Assembly (NCBI GenBank): GCA_029532415.1
Contig: JAQOTA010000069.1
Coordinates: forward strand, 1,550,001-1,614,000
Length of the DNA stretch: 64,000 nt
Source: Marasmius tenuissimus
Taxonomy: Eukaryota > Basidiomycota > Agaricomycetes > Agaricales > Marasmiaceae
Reading direction: 5' to 3'
Shown: one piece after another, positions 46,860 through 60,323 of the stretch
How the letters are laid out: every line of letters starts with the position of its first letter
Numbering within the stretch: the first letter of the stretch is position 1
Made by a program: the position numbers and the translations under genes
The notes under the pieces: generated by a model
The model's database searches: none
Seen by the model: only the letters and a program-made list of their open reading frames with translations
What the model was told of the DNA's origin: nothing

Positions 46860-49032
46860 ATGGCAAGGGTAGAACGCAGTCGAAAGGAAGAAATCGCCCT
46901 AGGAATGACACTTCTTGGCTTTCTTTTTTCTACGATGTGGGCAACCTTTAGAGATGCGATCCTGCGAAAACGGCATCTGACAGTTACGTCCCTCTAGCCT
47001 ATATGGCCTATTCTTATCGCAAGTCTACACCTACTACAAACGGTTTCCCCGGGATTCCATCACTGTCAAGCTTTTAGTACGTCTCCGCTCAACCATGATT
47101 GGGACCTGGGTGGTATTAGCCGCTAACGAAGGTCGCTTGCTAGGTCTTTGGGACTGCGTCAGTCCCAGTATCATTTATATTTTGAGTTTCTAGTTCTGAC
47201 TTCGGCCATGTAGTTTCTTCAACACTGTGTCCGTAGTGTTGGTGACACACTCCTGCTGGTAAAAGACGATTCCTCTCGCTCTCTCGTCTAGTGCGATAGA
47301 TCAGGTCTGACGAAAGTTTGGATTAGGTATTACTTCGTGACCACCGGGAATATGAAGGTGGCAGTTTGGTGGGTACCTTCCCATTCTTCTCATTCGAGAT
47401 GGCTGATGTCTCGTTTACAGGAGTATGAATGTACGTAGGTCCCAGATTCCAACCATTCGCTCCTTGACGTCCCCCTTACTCGCCAGGTCGAGCTTGTAAT
47501 ATCGGTATTGAACACATTGAATCCTGCTCAAGATACTAGCTGACTGCTCTGCTCAAGATGATGATTTCTGGTCTCGCGGAAGGGTGAGTCCCCTCCGCCT
47601 GAGTGTTCGCTTGTGAACCTCCTAACATTTCGTCCCAGATTCCTCATATACCGTGTTTGGATGTGTCAGTCCACCCCTGAACCTTCCTCGTAATGCGGGC
47701 GACTGAGGCTACGTTTCTTTTCTAGTGAGTTGTCGAAGGACCTTCCTTACGGGTCTCCTAGTACGTTCTGGCAAGTTTCGCTCGTGAGATTAACCTGACA
47801 AAAATGTTACGACTCCACAGATCATCTTTGCTGCCACACATTTTGGTCCGTCCATTTTCTGTAATCAAATTCCATGGCCTATTGATGTGATTTTTCATCT
47901 CCTTGCAGTATGTGGAATAGGTACGTGGCTATCTGTTCGCGGCACTTCACAGAATCCCATCTGGCTGTACAGTATCGGCGGTACAATTTCTGGTGACTCG
48001 TGAAACTCCTTACTTCTCGGTTGCTGGGTTAGCTCCCAGTGTCAAGGCGAGACGCGTCCTCCGAAAAAGACTTCCCTGCAATTAACTCGTACTCACTGGC
48101 AGATCCCGAGCATCATGAAGCTCAGTAGCGCGGCTGTCTGCGATACCGGCATTGCCATCTCCTTGTGTTATTACTTGCAACAGAAACGGACAGGTTATAG
48201 GAGGTATTTCTGGCTTCCTCAAACGGCCATACTGGACATCTGATTAAGTCACCCACTCCCAGGACGGACGAAATTATCGACTATCTCATGATCCTTGCAA
48301 TCAATTCAGGGTGTTTGACGAGGTAGGAGTCTCTCCGCTCGGGCTGCTATGTGAACCAACTAAGGGTCTTCCTACCAGCCTCGCATCTATAAGTTGTCTT
48401 CTTACCGTAAGTCTTCCGATGGAAGAAGTTCCTGCCGTGTGAAGGTCGTCTAATCTCCCGACCACAGTATTTAATCAGCCCAAAGAATTGGGTCTATCTA
48501 GCTCTGTGCTTCGTGATCAGTCGTTGTGAGTACCGCACAGATCCTTGTTCGAAGTTCAATCCCGATTTACTTCCTTCCTAGTATATGCAAACACCTTCCT
48601 CTCTGCGTACGTCCCCGGAGTCGCAGTTGATGAACAATATCCTAATTGACATATCCGCTCAGCTTGAACACACGCCAAGTCCTGCAAGCCCCTCACGAGA
48701 TGGATACCCCGATCCTTCCAGATTTTCGTCGGCCTCACCGTCGTGACCCTTCAGAGAAGGTATGTGCCCGGGACTCCGTCCCCTTCGCTCGGAAGCTGAT
48801 TCCGCCCCACAAAGACTCCCACTCAAGTCCTCGTCGTCACTGAAATCATCACTCGAACCGACTCGAACCTTTCGTCTTCGACATCGAGCAACAAGGTACG
48901 CCAGATCCTTAACCTATCGTTTTCTCCGACACTTAGGACGCTCAATTCCAGGTAAATTCGCCAACTCCGTCGAAGGGCGCCAGTGTGGTGCTGGGGGGTA
49001 ACGAGCTGCGTGTAACTGAGGAGCGACGTTAG
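46860..49032 (+). CDS. DUF6534-family multi-pass membrane protein
   Basis: A strongly interrupted gene with many exons, several under 60 nt. Recognisable pieces in order: MARVERSRKEEIALGMTLLG, a first helix FLFSTILYGLFLSQVYTYYK, RFPRDSITVKLL, FLQHCVRS, YYFVTTGNM, VELVISVLNTL, FLIYRVWM, VQFLVTRETPYFSV, IMKLSSAAVCDTGIAISLCY, YLQQKRTGYRR, IIDYLMILAINSGCLTSLAS, YLISPKNWVYLALCFVISRL and YANTFLSALNTRQVL. The order and motifs (NSGCLTS, RLYANTFLSALNTR) match the DUF6534 seven-helix family, very abundant in Agaricomycetes and of unknown function. The tail after about 48665 is polar. Exon boundaries within 47.0-48.0 kb are approximate. Confidence 0.85.
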
Positions 49033-49267
49033 AGAGATAGTAGTGGACATTTCCATTCCTTGATCCCTGTATTAGTAACTTATGTAGTCTGTCGGTTGGT
49101 TTCGCATCCGGGACTATGCCCTTCCTATCTATGTATTCAACATAGGCAGTAGCCTTCCTAACTGAGCCCTACCAAACACCCACACGAGTACTTGAATAAG
49201 TATAATCTATGATCACGGAGTAGTACTTGATATGCAGTCATTGCCCAGCACGACGGCGAAGATAAAA

Positions 49268-51465
49268 TCAGTGCGACACCCTCCCGCCTGGCGCACATTC
49301 CGCGTCCCAATCAACAGGCGTCAATTCCTTCACCCTATTCCTAAACGCCTTCAAAGTGCAAAATTCAGGCGAACCAGGAAGATGTTTCCCATCATCAGCA
49401 CATATCGGTAAAGCCAAGTTTCTGTTCTGATATCGCATCCGAACAACTGTGGGGCAATGGAAATCAGATTTCAGCATTTTGGACTCGAACGCCAAACTCA
49501 CAATATTCCGGCTTTGACGTCGATCTAAACGAAGCCATCGACATTACCCGCTGGAATATCGAGCCTTGAGCTGGGGTCGGAGACTTCTTGAACAGCTCAA
49601 ACGTGACAGAGGCTGTGAAATCGGGCCATCTGGATCGTAGGGTGGCGTGTCAGAGTTGGGAGAATGGCCGATCACGACTATCAGGGTACCCACTTTTCAT
49701 CAAAGACATCGAGAGTAGAACAAACAGCTGCGATGCCAGTATCGTGGGTACTGTGTACGAGTATTTTCAACGGATCTTCGTTGCCGTGTTCAACTTTGTG
49801 CTGCATCTTCCGCGAGAGGTCGTCCAGTAGGCGACCGATGCCTAGCCGACGGACTTCTTCAGTCTTGTCTAAGGGAGGTCCAATCATTATTGAGGCATTT
49901 CGCCAAGTAGTGTACCATGCAACTTACACCCTATCAGAAGGCCGTGTTAGCAAAGAAGAGAAAGACCACGCTAGAGAGGAGTAGAAAATCTCAAACCTGA
50001 GAACCACTCCGTTATAATTGCCCGTTCCAACGTGTCGACTACAGACTTGTCCTCGAATTCTGGAGGAATCTTGATTCCATGGGCAGAGGCAGCCCGTATC
50101 TAACAAACAGGCAGTGTTAGTGATTCCAACTCGATCAGAACAGACGAGTCAGAAAAACACACCGTATCCATAATCCCAGACGCTCTAGGTTTCCCATCTA
50201 CTCGGACCGGCTTCCCACCGATGTATTTCGAGAGTTTCTTATCTAGAGGCTCCAAAGTAGGATTGAAAGCCGTGGCAGCCGCTACGCGAAAAGAGATGAT
50301 ATCAGATGAGTGAATGGGGATGTTTCTGGACGCGAAAATGGAGCAGATGACGCTTTACCTTGTGCAAACCCGACAAGCAAAACTTCCAATCGTTTACAAT
50401 TCGAGGTGTTGCCGATCAAGTTTTCATCTCTTCCGTTCCTACAGGCATCAGAACAAGAATCAGAACCTCGCAAAGGTCAAACACCGAGAAGATATCACCG
50501 AACGAGAATAGACGGGATTTCATCGCGCTGGCATTTGGAAGTCGGATAGAGGCCACTTATGATTTGTTGAAGGGATTCTGTTGTCCTCGGCATGTTGGTC
50601 GTGCTGATAGAAGCAGTGTACGGTATTGGACATGAGATTAGAGGGCATAATGACGCTCACTCACCGCAGGTAGACTTGCTCCTGCTTCTCTAGCGTGTCC
50701 GGTAAGAATCCTAGCCTGTCCGACCATCCATAAACGTTCACGCTTTAGTAGAATAAGACAAGAGATGTTCTTTACTTGTCGATGTATAGCTTCCTGAGTG
50801 AAGAACCATAGTTGAACGTGGACTGCAAATTCCCAAAAAAAAACAAAACAATCAGTTCAATTTCGAGTATCCAAAAAAGCTGGAACGTACCTTCTTCCCC
50901 AAGTCCGTCAATTCACCCAGCAGACTGAACAGAAACCAAGAATCAAGGGCAAACTTCTATCTCAATAAGATGCATCTCGGAGAAAATTTGAACAAAATAC
51001 TCAATTGCTCACCATTCAGCCTCTACAGTCGATCCGTCCTTGCGTTCTACTAGTTTTCTCATCGGAAATCCCTGTTCCTCTCCGAACGAGTGCTGCATTT
51101 GTCTCGCGGTCTTGCATAGCATCCAGTGTTCGGGAATGTTTGCTGGTTGGTCGTTCAGACGTACACCAACGGGTGTACGTTCACCTAGGAGTAAGAAGTC
51201 GAAAGAGAGATCAATAAAGAAGTATCGCACAACGAAATGAGCTACAATACTCACCATGTCGAACATACACATGGACCTGTTCCAATTCCAGCCCTTCTGG
51301 TGCTACTGCGTACTTTTCCACATCCAATCCCACCGGACCGCGTACTTTGACTTTAGAGGGCTCTGTCATCGACTCGTCGGTAGTGAAACTGAAGTTGTTG
51401 AATTCGGCGACAACGATAGAGAGTAGAGAGAGTAAAACAGCGCTGTAAGGAATCCTGTATCGCAT
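49268..51465 (-). CDS. Secreted histidine acid phosphatase
   Basis: Multi-exon gene. The start MRYRIPYSAVLLSLLSIVVA is a signal peptide. Intron 1 splits the catalytic motif; splicing gives YVRHGERTPVGVRL, the RHGxRTP signature that holds the phosphohistidine. Downstream, SLRKLYIDKLGFLPDTLEKQ and YLRSTNMPRTTESLQ match the acid phosphatase fold. LVHSTHDTGIAAV carries the conserved HD pair near the C terminus. The protein ends with an ADDGKHLPGSPEFC-like Cys segment and GGRVSH. The closest known types are ACP6-like (lysophosphatidate) or MINPP-like enzymes; the substrate cannot be decided. It converges on the DUF6534 gene with 235 nt between stops. Confidence 0.85.
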
Positions 51466-51932
51466 GAAAACAAATGGGTCAATACTGGATCAACAAAAAA
51501 GCCTGGGATCACCAGCGAAGCTGTACTCACGGCCAGCGGATGTGCAGATGGCGGTTTGTGGGAAACGTGTTATGATATTGCCACCATGATAGAAACGTGC
51601 AGGTGGAGGTTTCCTTGGCCCATCGTCGCAGGCAGCACAAGCAAGTCGTGTACAGTCCTTTACAACGTCTGAGATGGTCGCTGGTCAGTGAAATAGAGCC
51701 ACTCAAAAAGCCGTGAGTAGCATTTCATTAGACCGAGGTTAGACCTTCTCTTCGGACGAGCAAACTCAGACTGAGTAGATACTACAAACTACCATATGAT
51801 ACTGACAGTTCTCCGCCTACTTTTACAATAAACATTCGAATAAACATCAAAATCGGTACACTCGACTCAATAAACCAGGTAGAACAATTTAACCACCCAA
51901 ACCCGTCCATTCCAACTCGCGTGAGATCCAGC
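51466..51932. other. Intergenic, acid phosphatase promoter / ALDH 3' end
   Basis: 467 nt between two minus-strand genes. It should hold the acid phosphatase promoter and the 3' untranslated region of the aldehyde dehydrogenase. No coding motif was recognised. Confidence 0.4.
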
Positions 51933-54185
51933 TCAAGCCCCCAACGATCCCTGTATCGCTTTCAGATTCTGTAGAATCATTTCTCGCTTCAGTAACACTG
52001 CAGCGATAGCAGGCACCAGTAGGAACTTCAACCATTTAAGCCATGATGCTCTCTTTGCATTTACCTCGTCAGCATTCGCCGGTGGGGGGCCACTCGGTCG
52101 GGGTGGAAGACTGGCACCGAGGAGTTTCTTCAGCTGGGAGAAGTTTTTAGGCTACAGAGATAGGAGAAAGGGAGAACAAAGAAGATCAACTCCATGTTGG
52201 CGAAGAATCGAGATGAAAAGGGACGTACGGTGTACGGCGGGTATCGGAAACCGAGGAGCATGTCAATCCATTTGGGAGAGTCTATGGAGGCCCTGAGGTG
52301 GGTGAACATGTCAAACCCGTACTGAAACAAGCACGTTAGTGTGGCGTTCTGATCATAGATCCTCGAGAGAAACCAACCTTTCCAGTGTGGTATCCAGCTA
52401 AACGACAGCAGAAGACCATTCAAAACCTACGAGGACGGATAGTAACAGAACGACGTACATCCACTCGGTCCAATCCCTCCAAACGGAAGGCCCTCGACTA
52501 CAAGGACGAGAACAAAGTTGGGAATCATCACGATAAAACGACAGCCGAGGACTAACCTCCGGGAATAATGATACTTTCGTTCGCCACGGCGGAACCACTT
52601 TGAGTGTTACGGAACACTGACCCCCAGCCTCAACGCCACATACTCACATTAATCCTATCAAAACGCACGCACCTTTTTGTTTGAACTTTTCATCTTGCGA
52701 GAAAACGTAAAGAGAAAGGGGGTGATCGCTAGGGGAGTAGTGGTTAAACCACCAACGCAGGAAATGAAAGAAATTTCGAGGAACTCACTTTGAATTGACA
52801 TGAGCAATAGCTTCGTCCAAATTCTTCACAGGCATAATAGGCAACACGGGCCCAAAGATTTCCCTGGAGACGATTCAATGAGCCACCTGGCCCAGGCATG
52901 TCGCGTTAGAGGGGAAAAACTCACTCGCTCATTAATGAATCACTCGGCTTGACATTTTTCACCACAGTTGGTGAAATGTACTTGCTCGCTTCGTCAACAT
53001 CACCACCCAGAACTATCTCTCCTCCCGAGTTGCGCAACAACCCATTGATTCGGTTGAGAGCCTGAGGGTTGATGATGCGCGAGTAAGCACCGTCAGCCTT
53101 AGGTCCATCCGCCGTCGGGTAGAACTCTGCATAGACCTCCTTGAAAGCCTGTACGACTCTATCCTGGAAGTCTTCCGTGACCATGATATAATCAGGCGCG
53201 ACACAGGTCTGGCCTGCATTGGCGATCTTTCCCCACAAGATCCGACGAGCAGCGACTTTGAGATCACAAGCGGGGTCAATGAATACGGGAGATTTGCCAC
53301 CCAGTTCGAGCGAAACAGGAGAGAGTGTTTTAGCTGCGGCTGCTGATATGATCTTCGCCACGCGTCCGCCCCCTGTGTATAGAATGTGACCCCATGGCTT
53401 CTCGAGTAGCTTAAACGGCGAATTAGACTCCAAGTTTGAACGGCTAAGCGAACGAAGGTCACATACCCTGGTTGTTTCCGGTATTGCACCATTCACAACT
53501 CGGACGAGGGATGTATCCAAGTACTTGTGTACGACTTCGGCCATGAGAGCACTGGTAGCTGGTGTTTGCTCCGAAGGTTTGACCACGACTGCATTCCCCG
53601 CTGCTATGGCAGACGCCTATACGTTCAGAGTCAGAAAGTAGAGTGTAAACGGCGTCGTGCTTGACCAACCAAAACGGGAATACACAAGAAAACGGGGTAG
53701 TTGAACGGCGAGATGATCAGAACAACACCCTTAGGCTCTTTGTAGACAACAGGTCGCATTGCGCTCCAGTTGATAGAGAACGGAGCTTTCTCTGGCTTGA
53801 CCCATTTGTCGAGATAAGTATAGGTGTGCTTGACTTCGGTTAAACTCGAGGCGATTTCGAAACTGGCAAAACGTAGAACAACGTTAGAACTCTCGGTGCA
53901 TGAGCCGAGCCGAACATGACGCACAATTGAGACTCGAATGGAGGTCTTCCCAAGTCTGCTTTCAACGCTTCCTCGAACCGCTCAGCATTGTCCTTCATCA
54001 TATACATCATCTGGACAAGCAAGTATTTCCTGTAGGCGATAGACTTGCTTTTGCCCGAGTTGAACGTTGCCTGGAGCTCATCATGGATCTAGAGAGGGAA
54101 ATCAGCCCTCAAACGACTATCATCATGGAAGATAAGGACTCACCCTGTCGATTTCGTCGAGGGGCGTGTACTGCAAGGCTGACAT
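51933..54185 (-). CDS. Class-3 (fatty) aldehyde dehydrogenase, membrane-tailed, copy 1
   Basis: About twelve exons encode roughly 530 residues starting MSALQYTPLDEIDR. The NAD(P)-dependent ALDH fold is evident: GVVLIISPFNYPVFLCIPVL, AIAAGNAVVVKPSEQTPATS, LEKPWGHILYTGGGRVAKII, SLELGGKSPVFIDPACDLKV (general-base Glu), IANAGQTCVAPDYIMV (catalytic Cys), EIFGPVLPIMPV and GLPFGGIGPSGCGYHTGKYG. The C terminus ends in a hydrophobic helix (SWLKWLKFLLVPAIAAVLLK), which fits tail-anchoring as in yeast Hfd1 and animal FALDH; these oxidise long-chain aldehydes at ER, mitochondrial outer membrane or lipid droplets. The paralogue at 61039-63273 shares its intron positions where checked. Confidence 0.92.
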
Positions 54186-57100
54186 GGTGGTGGTTGCTGA
54201 ACAAGGAACTTGACCGCGGAATTTTAAGACCAGGCGGCTACACGGCTGTCGCGCGGTTATTGAAACGACGCGAGGACCGAAGCTCTAGTTCCATGTGATT
54301 GCAAAAGCTGGGAATCATTGAATGTTTCCCCATAGTTCCAACGGCGCCCTTTTCGCTGTATCGTCCAGGGTATCAATGTTAGAGTCCTGATCGAGGGCGC
54401 TGAAAAACCAGAAGAGGAGAAAAAATGACTTCCATACCAACAGTACCTGCAGATAACGGACAAATCATTGCAGCAACGATCAGTTCGTGGTCGTTTTCAG
54501 CGCTGACAGCAGACTCGGACTCCCGTGATGGTGGCTGATGGTGGTGAGAACGCGGGAGGTCAGATCTCAGATGTTGATGCCCACTTTCGGCAATCACTGT
54601 TTCCTGAACTCTGCTTCCAGGACCTACAACGTTCAAAAAGGTATGTAAGTAATTTCGCCACAATCATGCCTCCTCAGTATTCATATTTTCAATAGCTGAT
54701 ATGTGAAAATTACTCGTAGATTCGTGATCATTTCAACTGTTTCTAGTTCAGGGGATTCCGAGGAGAAGTATGATAGCTCGATGCAATTCAGAATCATGGG
54801 GACCAGCGTTTCTCTCTAACAATCATATGCATGTCATGGGTGCACTTCTTTCAATTCAAGTTCCCCCTGTCGACGACACGGGGACCTATAGAATTCGAAG
54901 ACTCGGTAGCATTGGGCTCACTTGAGGATGTTGGTCAATGGTCATCATTGGACCGGTATCCAAATTGGTAGGTTCGACGCAAGCCTACTGTCGGTCCGTG
55001 ACCATTCTGAGTCGGACCTGACTGGAGTCTGGACCCTATCAACCACTCGCCCCAGAAAACTCGACTATTGAACATATAGCCGGTCACTGAATTAGTATTT
55101 TCGACGATATTTCGGGCCTAGCTAGAGCGTTAATTATCAGCCGTTCAAGCTGCCGCTATTGTGAACGTCTTCCTCAACGATGTCCTGTGAGTAGTAATGG
55201 ATACATTGACTGGAGCACAAAAGTTGAGACTTGTAAGGGAGGACTGACCTCGTTTGGCGCAGGCGGTCATGGAGAGCGAGGATTGCGATGATGATGCTGG
55301 GAGAATCTCCAGCTCAACAGACGCTGCTTCGAACCGGACAAAGGATTCTTGTCCCTGGAATCTGAGGCGGGACTTTTCAATCCCCTACCTGCTAGCGTGA
55401 ATAACAAAAATTCTTAGAATCTTTAACCGGACTGGCAATTGGACTATTGCTCGAGCTAAGCAGCTCGTACTCAGTTAGTACTCAGCCGGTGAGCCCCTTG
55501 TGCTGCTCAAGATCGCGAAAACGATGCGGTGAGCGGCCATCGATGGGCACACGCTTTCCGTATGGGAAACAAGTACGCGTTCCGGGATCGCCCAAAGCGA
55601 ATCGTAGCTGAGAATGCCGGTTGAGCCACAATCGAACTCTGCCCTTCATCGTGAGGCAAATGATGCATTGAGCCTGCCTTGACGCAACCTAATTATGAGT
55701 GATTCAGAGGGATCCGACGAACGTTGCCTCATTTTCACTGAGCGTTCGGAGTGACTTCATCCTGGCTATCTTCCTAGCTGCGTTAGCCTATGCCAAAATC
55801 CGATATCGTCGATACCTTGCGGGCCATAGCCCCGCTTGAATCGCGATACTCAAATGATGATCAAGTACGCGCCTCTTCCGCTTTTTGGGCTCGAGTCCGG
55901 GGGGCGGCAGCCCGCACCCAGGCATCTTTGGGTCGATGCCATGATGTCAGACCCCCGCTGATTAGTATGTAGGGACGTGCATCACCTTCAAGAGGTCCCT
56001 AGTCTGGCCAAGCGTTGTAGGAGTATCCCTAGTTCGGCGTCGTTAGTAGGTCCCGATTCCAAGGCAGACGATGCCAATATGCACACCTTCGGCATTATTG
56101 AGTGTTACCGAATCCGGGACATAAGTGCTAGGAGCTGGCAGCAAGGATTCGAGCATGAGCTGTCCTCGCTATTTAGCGTCCGTCCATTTCCCCGTGCTGC
56201 GAAGTCGATCGAATCAGAATCTCAATGCAGGCTTAGACATCCACTACTCAAGTTAGTGGTTTAGGGATTCGACCGAATATTCCACTAATTGCGGCCCCGT
56301 TTAGTGAGGCCCCAGAAGCTTGAAAGTACTGGGAAAGAGGGTGCCTGAGCGAGATAACCGGCATAGAGGAAGGACTCGGAGTGAAGAAAGTGTGAACATG
56401 GTGGTTGCAGAGGAAGAGCCGGGCCGGACTCGGAGCTAATAGACCGACCGATGTTCCGGGTCCCGACTCCCAGGCTCTCCCAGGCCACTCCTCTCCCCCC
56501 ACCACCACCATCACGGCTTCCAGAGCCGTTGTCAACACTGCAGACGATTTCAAGCTGGTTGTTGCCGCAAATTTATTCTATCAAGCTTTGGGAAACCCAT
56601 CCCAGCTACATATCTTTTGCTCTATCGTCCAGTGGTCCGTGGATCGCAAAACCGCTGCCGCTTTTCTCTCTGATTCTTTCTCAGTGCTCCAAAGCTTTCG
56701 ATCAGAAGTCCCTGATCTCTCGAGTTCGTCTTACGGCTGGATGGTGCTGCGTGGGACGGATAGACTTAGAAGTGAAAGGGTGTGGTGCACAACATACAGT
56801 GAGAACTAATAGTAACGTTGGTCCGTGAATTTTAATGATTGAGACACAATGCACCGAGTCGCGGGCCCATACGTTCTGACCAAGAAGAAAGAGAGGTTTG
56901 CAGATCAGGTCAGTCCCATTCTTTCTTTTTTTTTTGTGGAGCGTTTGAACTCATCATTGCTGTCGCCAGCAGAGGATTCGAGCGGATTCCAGCAAGGCTC
57001 AGCCCCCCGGTCGCTCGGCGACCGACCGACAAAGTCGGTGCTTTCCTCCCGCATGCGGAGCAAGGGAACAGGACCTCGCTAGGACGTACTCAAACTACCT

Positions 57101-58690
57101 GGAGGAATGCATTACTGCACTTGCACCTCGGTGAATGCTTGTGTGTGGGGCTCAGGATGACACCGGACACCGCAGGCGGTTTCCTTCATCGACATCATCC
57201 TATACCCACTAAATCCCCAGTCTCTCTACCATCAGTCCAGCTTGTGGGAGATCGTCCCTCTCCTCCACTATTTCTCGCCATGTGTTTCTCACGAGGCTCT
57301 TCGATATTCCCTGGCTCTCATACTTTCGCACATTGGACAGGAGGTCGGTTTTGGGCCTCAGTTTCAGGGCATTTGTTTCGTATTCTTCGAATTCGGGCCC
57401 GCCGGCGGAGCCGGCTGATACCCCAAGTGACTTCCTATGGAAGTGCTCGCATCAACTCTATACCTCGACTCTCGAGGTGCGCGCTCAAAAAGGGGTCGCG
57501 CGCTGGTCTTATCTTTGTGCAAACGGAGGAAGATAGGAATTTGAGGAGAAATTTGCGAGTGATCGCAGATTCTACGTGTCGCGAGAGGAAGAGAAAACCG
57601 AGGCTGCGTCATCAGCTCTCGCTCGGTTGGAACACCGAGGCCGCCTCAGGCCTCATGCCTCGGCGGCATCTACGCTTCATCATTCTACAGAGTTCTACAG
57701 TCACACAGTAACTGTACTTGAGAGTACTTGCTACTATTTGCTTGGGTTTCAAGCGCTACAGCGCTGTCGCGTTGAACAGGCTGATGACACAGCTAAGTAA
57801 GTTCCAAGCCGTCGTCAGTACTGTACGATCTACTAAATCCGCATTCCCATGCGCTCGCCCTCACAATCGCCAATATTGTGGCTGCTTCGACGAACCGCGG
57901 TGCAATTTACATTCTGGTCAGACCCTCGTATCCAAGCCGGATATCCGCTCGCTTAGGTTGAATAAAGCTTGCATCATATGTTTCTCCGGAAAAGAAACAT
58001 TCGGAACACTTGAAACCGAGCATGAGCATTCTCTCAGTCAATCGGATGAACTGAGATGCGAGTCCCCCCGCTGCCCCGGATATTACCTATCGCCGTAACA
58101 TGGAGAGTTGGAATGAACAGGCATGAACCCACGGGCGGGCTGACGTGATGTTCCCGAACATCCATACCTGACCTCAACGCACTTGGATTCCCTCCTGGAG
58201 GCTGGGACACGAAGATGAAATCTATTACCGCCACCTTTCGAAAGCTGACATCGTCGACAACCTCATCCTGCATGTAACGCAGGAGATTCCCCAGCTATTG
58301 AACCTTGTTCACTTTAGATTCCATATCTCCTCATCCTTCATCCTGATGAGAGTCTGTCAGTCTGACACTTCACAATTCTCAGGAGGTCTTGGCATTCCAG
58401 CAATACAGATTCATGGATCCCATGATCCTACGTAGGTCCCTTCATGGCCTAACTTGTAACCGGTGGCAAGAGCCTGCGAGAAGGGAGATATATTGAAGAG
58501 AGGTATGTAGAGGGCGGGGGAAGGGAAGACATATAAGGTTCCCTGGGGGTCCTGTATCCCTCTTTGTGCTTCCTCAAGTCCATCACCTTCCATTCTTCCC
58601 GGGGTCGTACTCGCTTTCCTGGCATATTTCTGTCGGGTCGTTCTTGACAAACTCTAGTCCCTCTGTATCGCCACCCGACTTATCTCAATA
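54186..58690. other. 4.5 kb gene-poor region
   Basis: No gene is supported. The longest frame, plus 56839-57711 (290 codons), is Arg- and Ser-rich and has no family motif, conserved block or typical intron. Short self-complementary stretches occur, for example CCGAGGC and GCCTCGG around 57633-57663 and AGCTAAGCAGCT near 55455. No reverse transcriptase, integrase, transposase or long terminal repeat was recognised. The last 250 nt before 58691 probably hold the transporter promoter. Confidence 0.45.
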
Positions 58691-60323
58691 ATGTCGATGA
58701 ACGAGCCTGCCAAGCCCATAGCCAAGGGGATCCTGCCAACTGCCAAACAGGCCTTCGGTGACCTGTTTAGGTGGAAACGCCGCGTCGAGGTCACTGATGA
58801 AGATGGCCAAGTGCGGACTGAATGGCAATCCCCAGAGTCCTTGCAGAACCCTATTAGCTTGTGTATGATGCTCAGCTTCAGGGACTGGGTATTTTTTTTG
58901 GCCGGGTTTAGTGCATGGACAGCCGACGCCTTCGACTTCCACGCTCTCTCAATCCAGACGACAAAATTCGCCCAGTACTACAAGACCAGCAATACGAACA
59001 TCTCTACAGCGATCACCCTCACACTGCTCCTCCGTTCGGTTGGCGCAGCCATCTTTGGCCCGGCCGGGGATCGATATGGACGAAAATGGCCAATGGTTTT
59101 GAATATGATCATTCTCGGGATCCTACAGATTGCCACGATCTACAGCAAGACCTTCTCACAATTCTTGGGAGTCCGTAGCTTGTTTGGTCTTTTCATGGGT
59201 GGTGTCTACGGAAATGCAATTGCGATGGCGCTGGAAAATTGCCCGTGAGTCCGCATTTTACTTGCTGAGAGTCTATTGATTGTCACTGACTGCCGGCCTT
59301 ACACAGCTCGCCTGCCCGTGGCCTTATGAGCGGTGTCCTGCAGCAAGGATATTCCTTCGGATATGTCCTTGCAGCTAGTGCTAACCTTGGGGTCGGTGGT
59401 GGGGTCGACAGCTGGAAGCCGGTTTTCTGGGCAGGAGCCGGTCTCAGTATTGGCGTCGGCTTGCTGCGTTGCCTCTTTCCTGAATCACAACAATTTATCG
59501 AGGCTAAAAAGGCGGGGAAGAAGGCCAGAGCACCGGGCGCCTTCTGGGCTGAAACGAAAGAGATGCTTTCCAAGGAGTGGAAGCTCTGCGTTTATTCGAT
59601 CATCCTCTTGACCTGGTTCAGCTACTATTCGCACACCTCGCAAGATTCATACACCACCTTTATGCTTACGCAGAAGGAACTCGCAAACTCTCCCGCCAGC
59701 CGCGCAAGTATTATCATGAAGGTCGGCGCGTGCGTCGGAGGAACTATAATTGGGTACCTTTCCCAGTTCTTCGGACGTCGGCGTGCTATCGTTGTTGCAG
59801 CCCTTATCAGTGGCTGTCTTATTCCTGCATGGATTCTGCCAGAGGGAGAACGCTCGCTCTCTGCTTCAGGTTTCTTCATGCAGTTCTTCGTCCAGGGTGC
59901 GTGGGGCGTCATTCCGATCCACTTGAACGAGTTGTCCCCAACTGCTTATCGTTCAAGTTTCCCTGGTAAGCCAAGTTCGCTCCTGCTGGTAGTTATCGTA
60001 TCAATGCTGGTTTTGATCTTGGGATAGGCATCACATATCAGCTTGGAAATATGCTCGCCTCACCCTCCGCTCAGATCGTCAACGCCCTGGCCGAATCTCA
60101 TTTCGTTAGCTCGAAAAGTGGCAAACGGGTAGATGCTTATGGCCCTGTTATGGGCATCGCAACTGCCATCATCGCTCTTGGGGTTGCGGTCACCACCGCT
60201 TTTGGCCCGGAAAGATGTGGTAGGAAGTTCGAGAATGACAAAACAGCCGGGGCCGTGGAGGTGCCTGGGGATGTCGAAAAGGGAGCGAAAAGCGCGGTCC
60301 ACGAAAAAGTTGAAAAGGCTTAA
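58691..60323 (+). CDS. JEN-family monocarboxylate:H+ symporter (MFS)
   Basis: Three exons (58691-59244, 59307-59965, 60028-60323) give exactly 502 residues. The protein has the major facilitator fold; the first helix is FRDWVFFLAGFSAWTADAFD, and the MFS loop motif is GPAGDRYGRKWPM. The stretch FSYYSHTSQDSYTTFML contains the S-H-x-x-Q-D-x-x-x-T core of the Jen1 signature, which lines the substrate path in yeast lactate/pyruvate permeases. GVIPIHLNELSPTAYR is also typical of the family. The N-terminal tail is about 65 residues and cytosolic; the C-terminal tail is Lys/Glu-rich. Likely substrates are lactate, pyruvate or short dicarboxylates. It lies between two aldehyde dehydrogenase paralogues. 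Confidence 0.92.

Noticed and set aside
56839..57711. 290-codon plus-strand open frame
   Set aside because: Composition is Arg/Ser-rich with no conserved motif, domain or plausible intron; it lies in a gene-poor tract and is likely chance.
54186..58690. Possible retrotransposon remnant
   Set aside because: No reverse transcriptase, integrase, protease or terminal repeat could be recognised on either strand.
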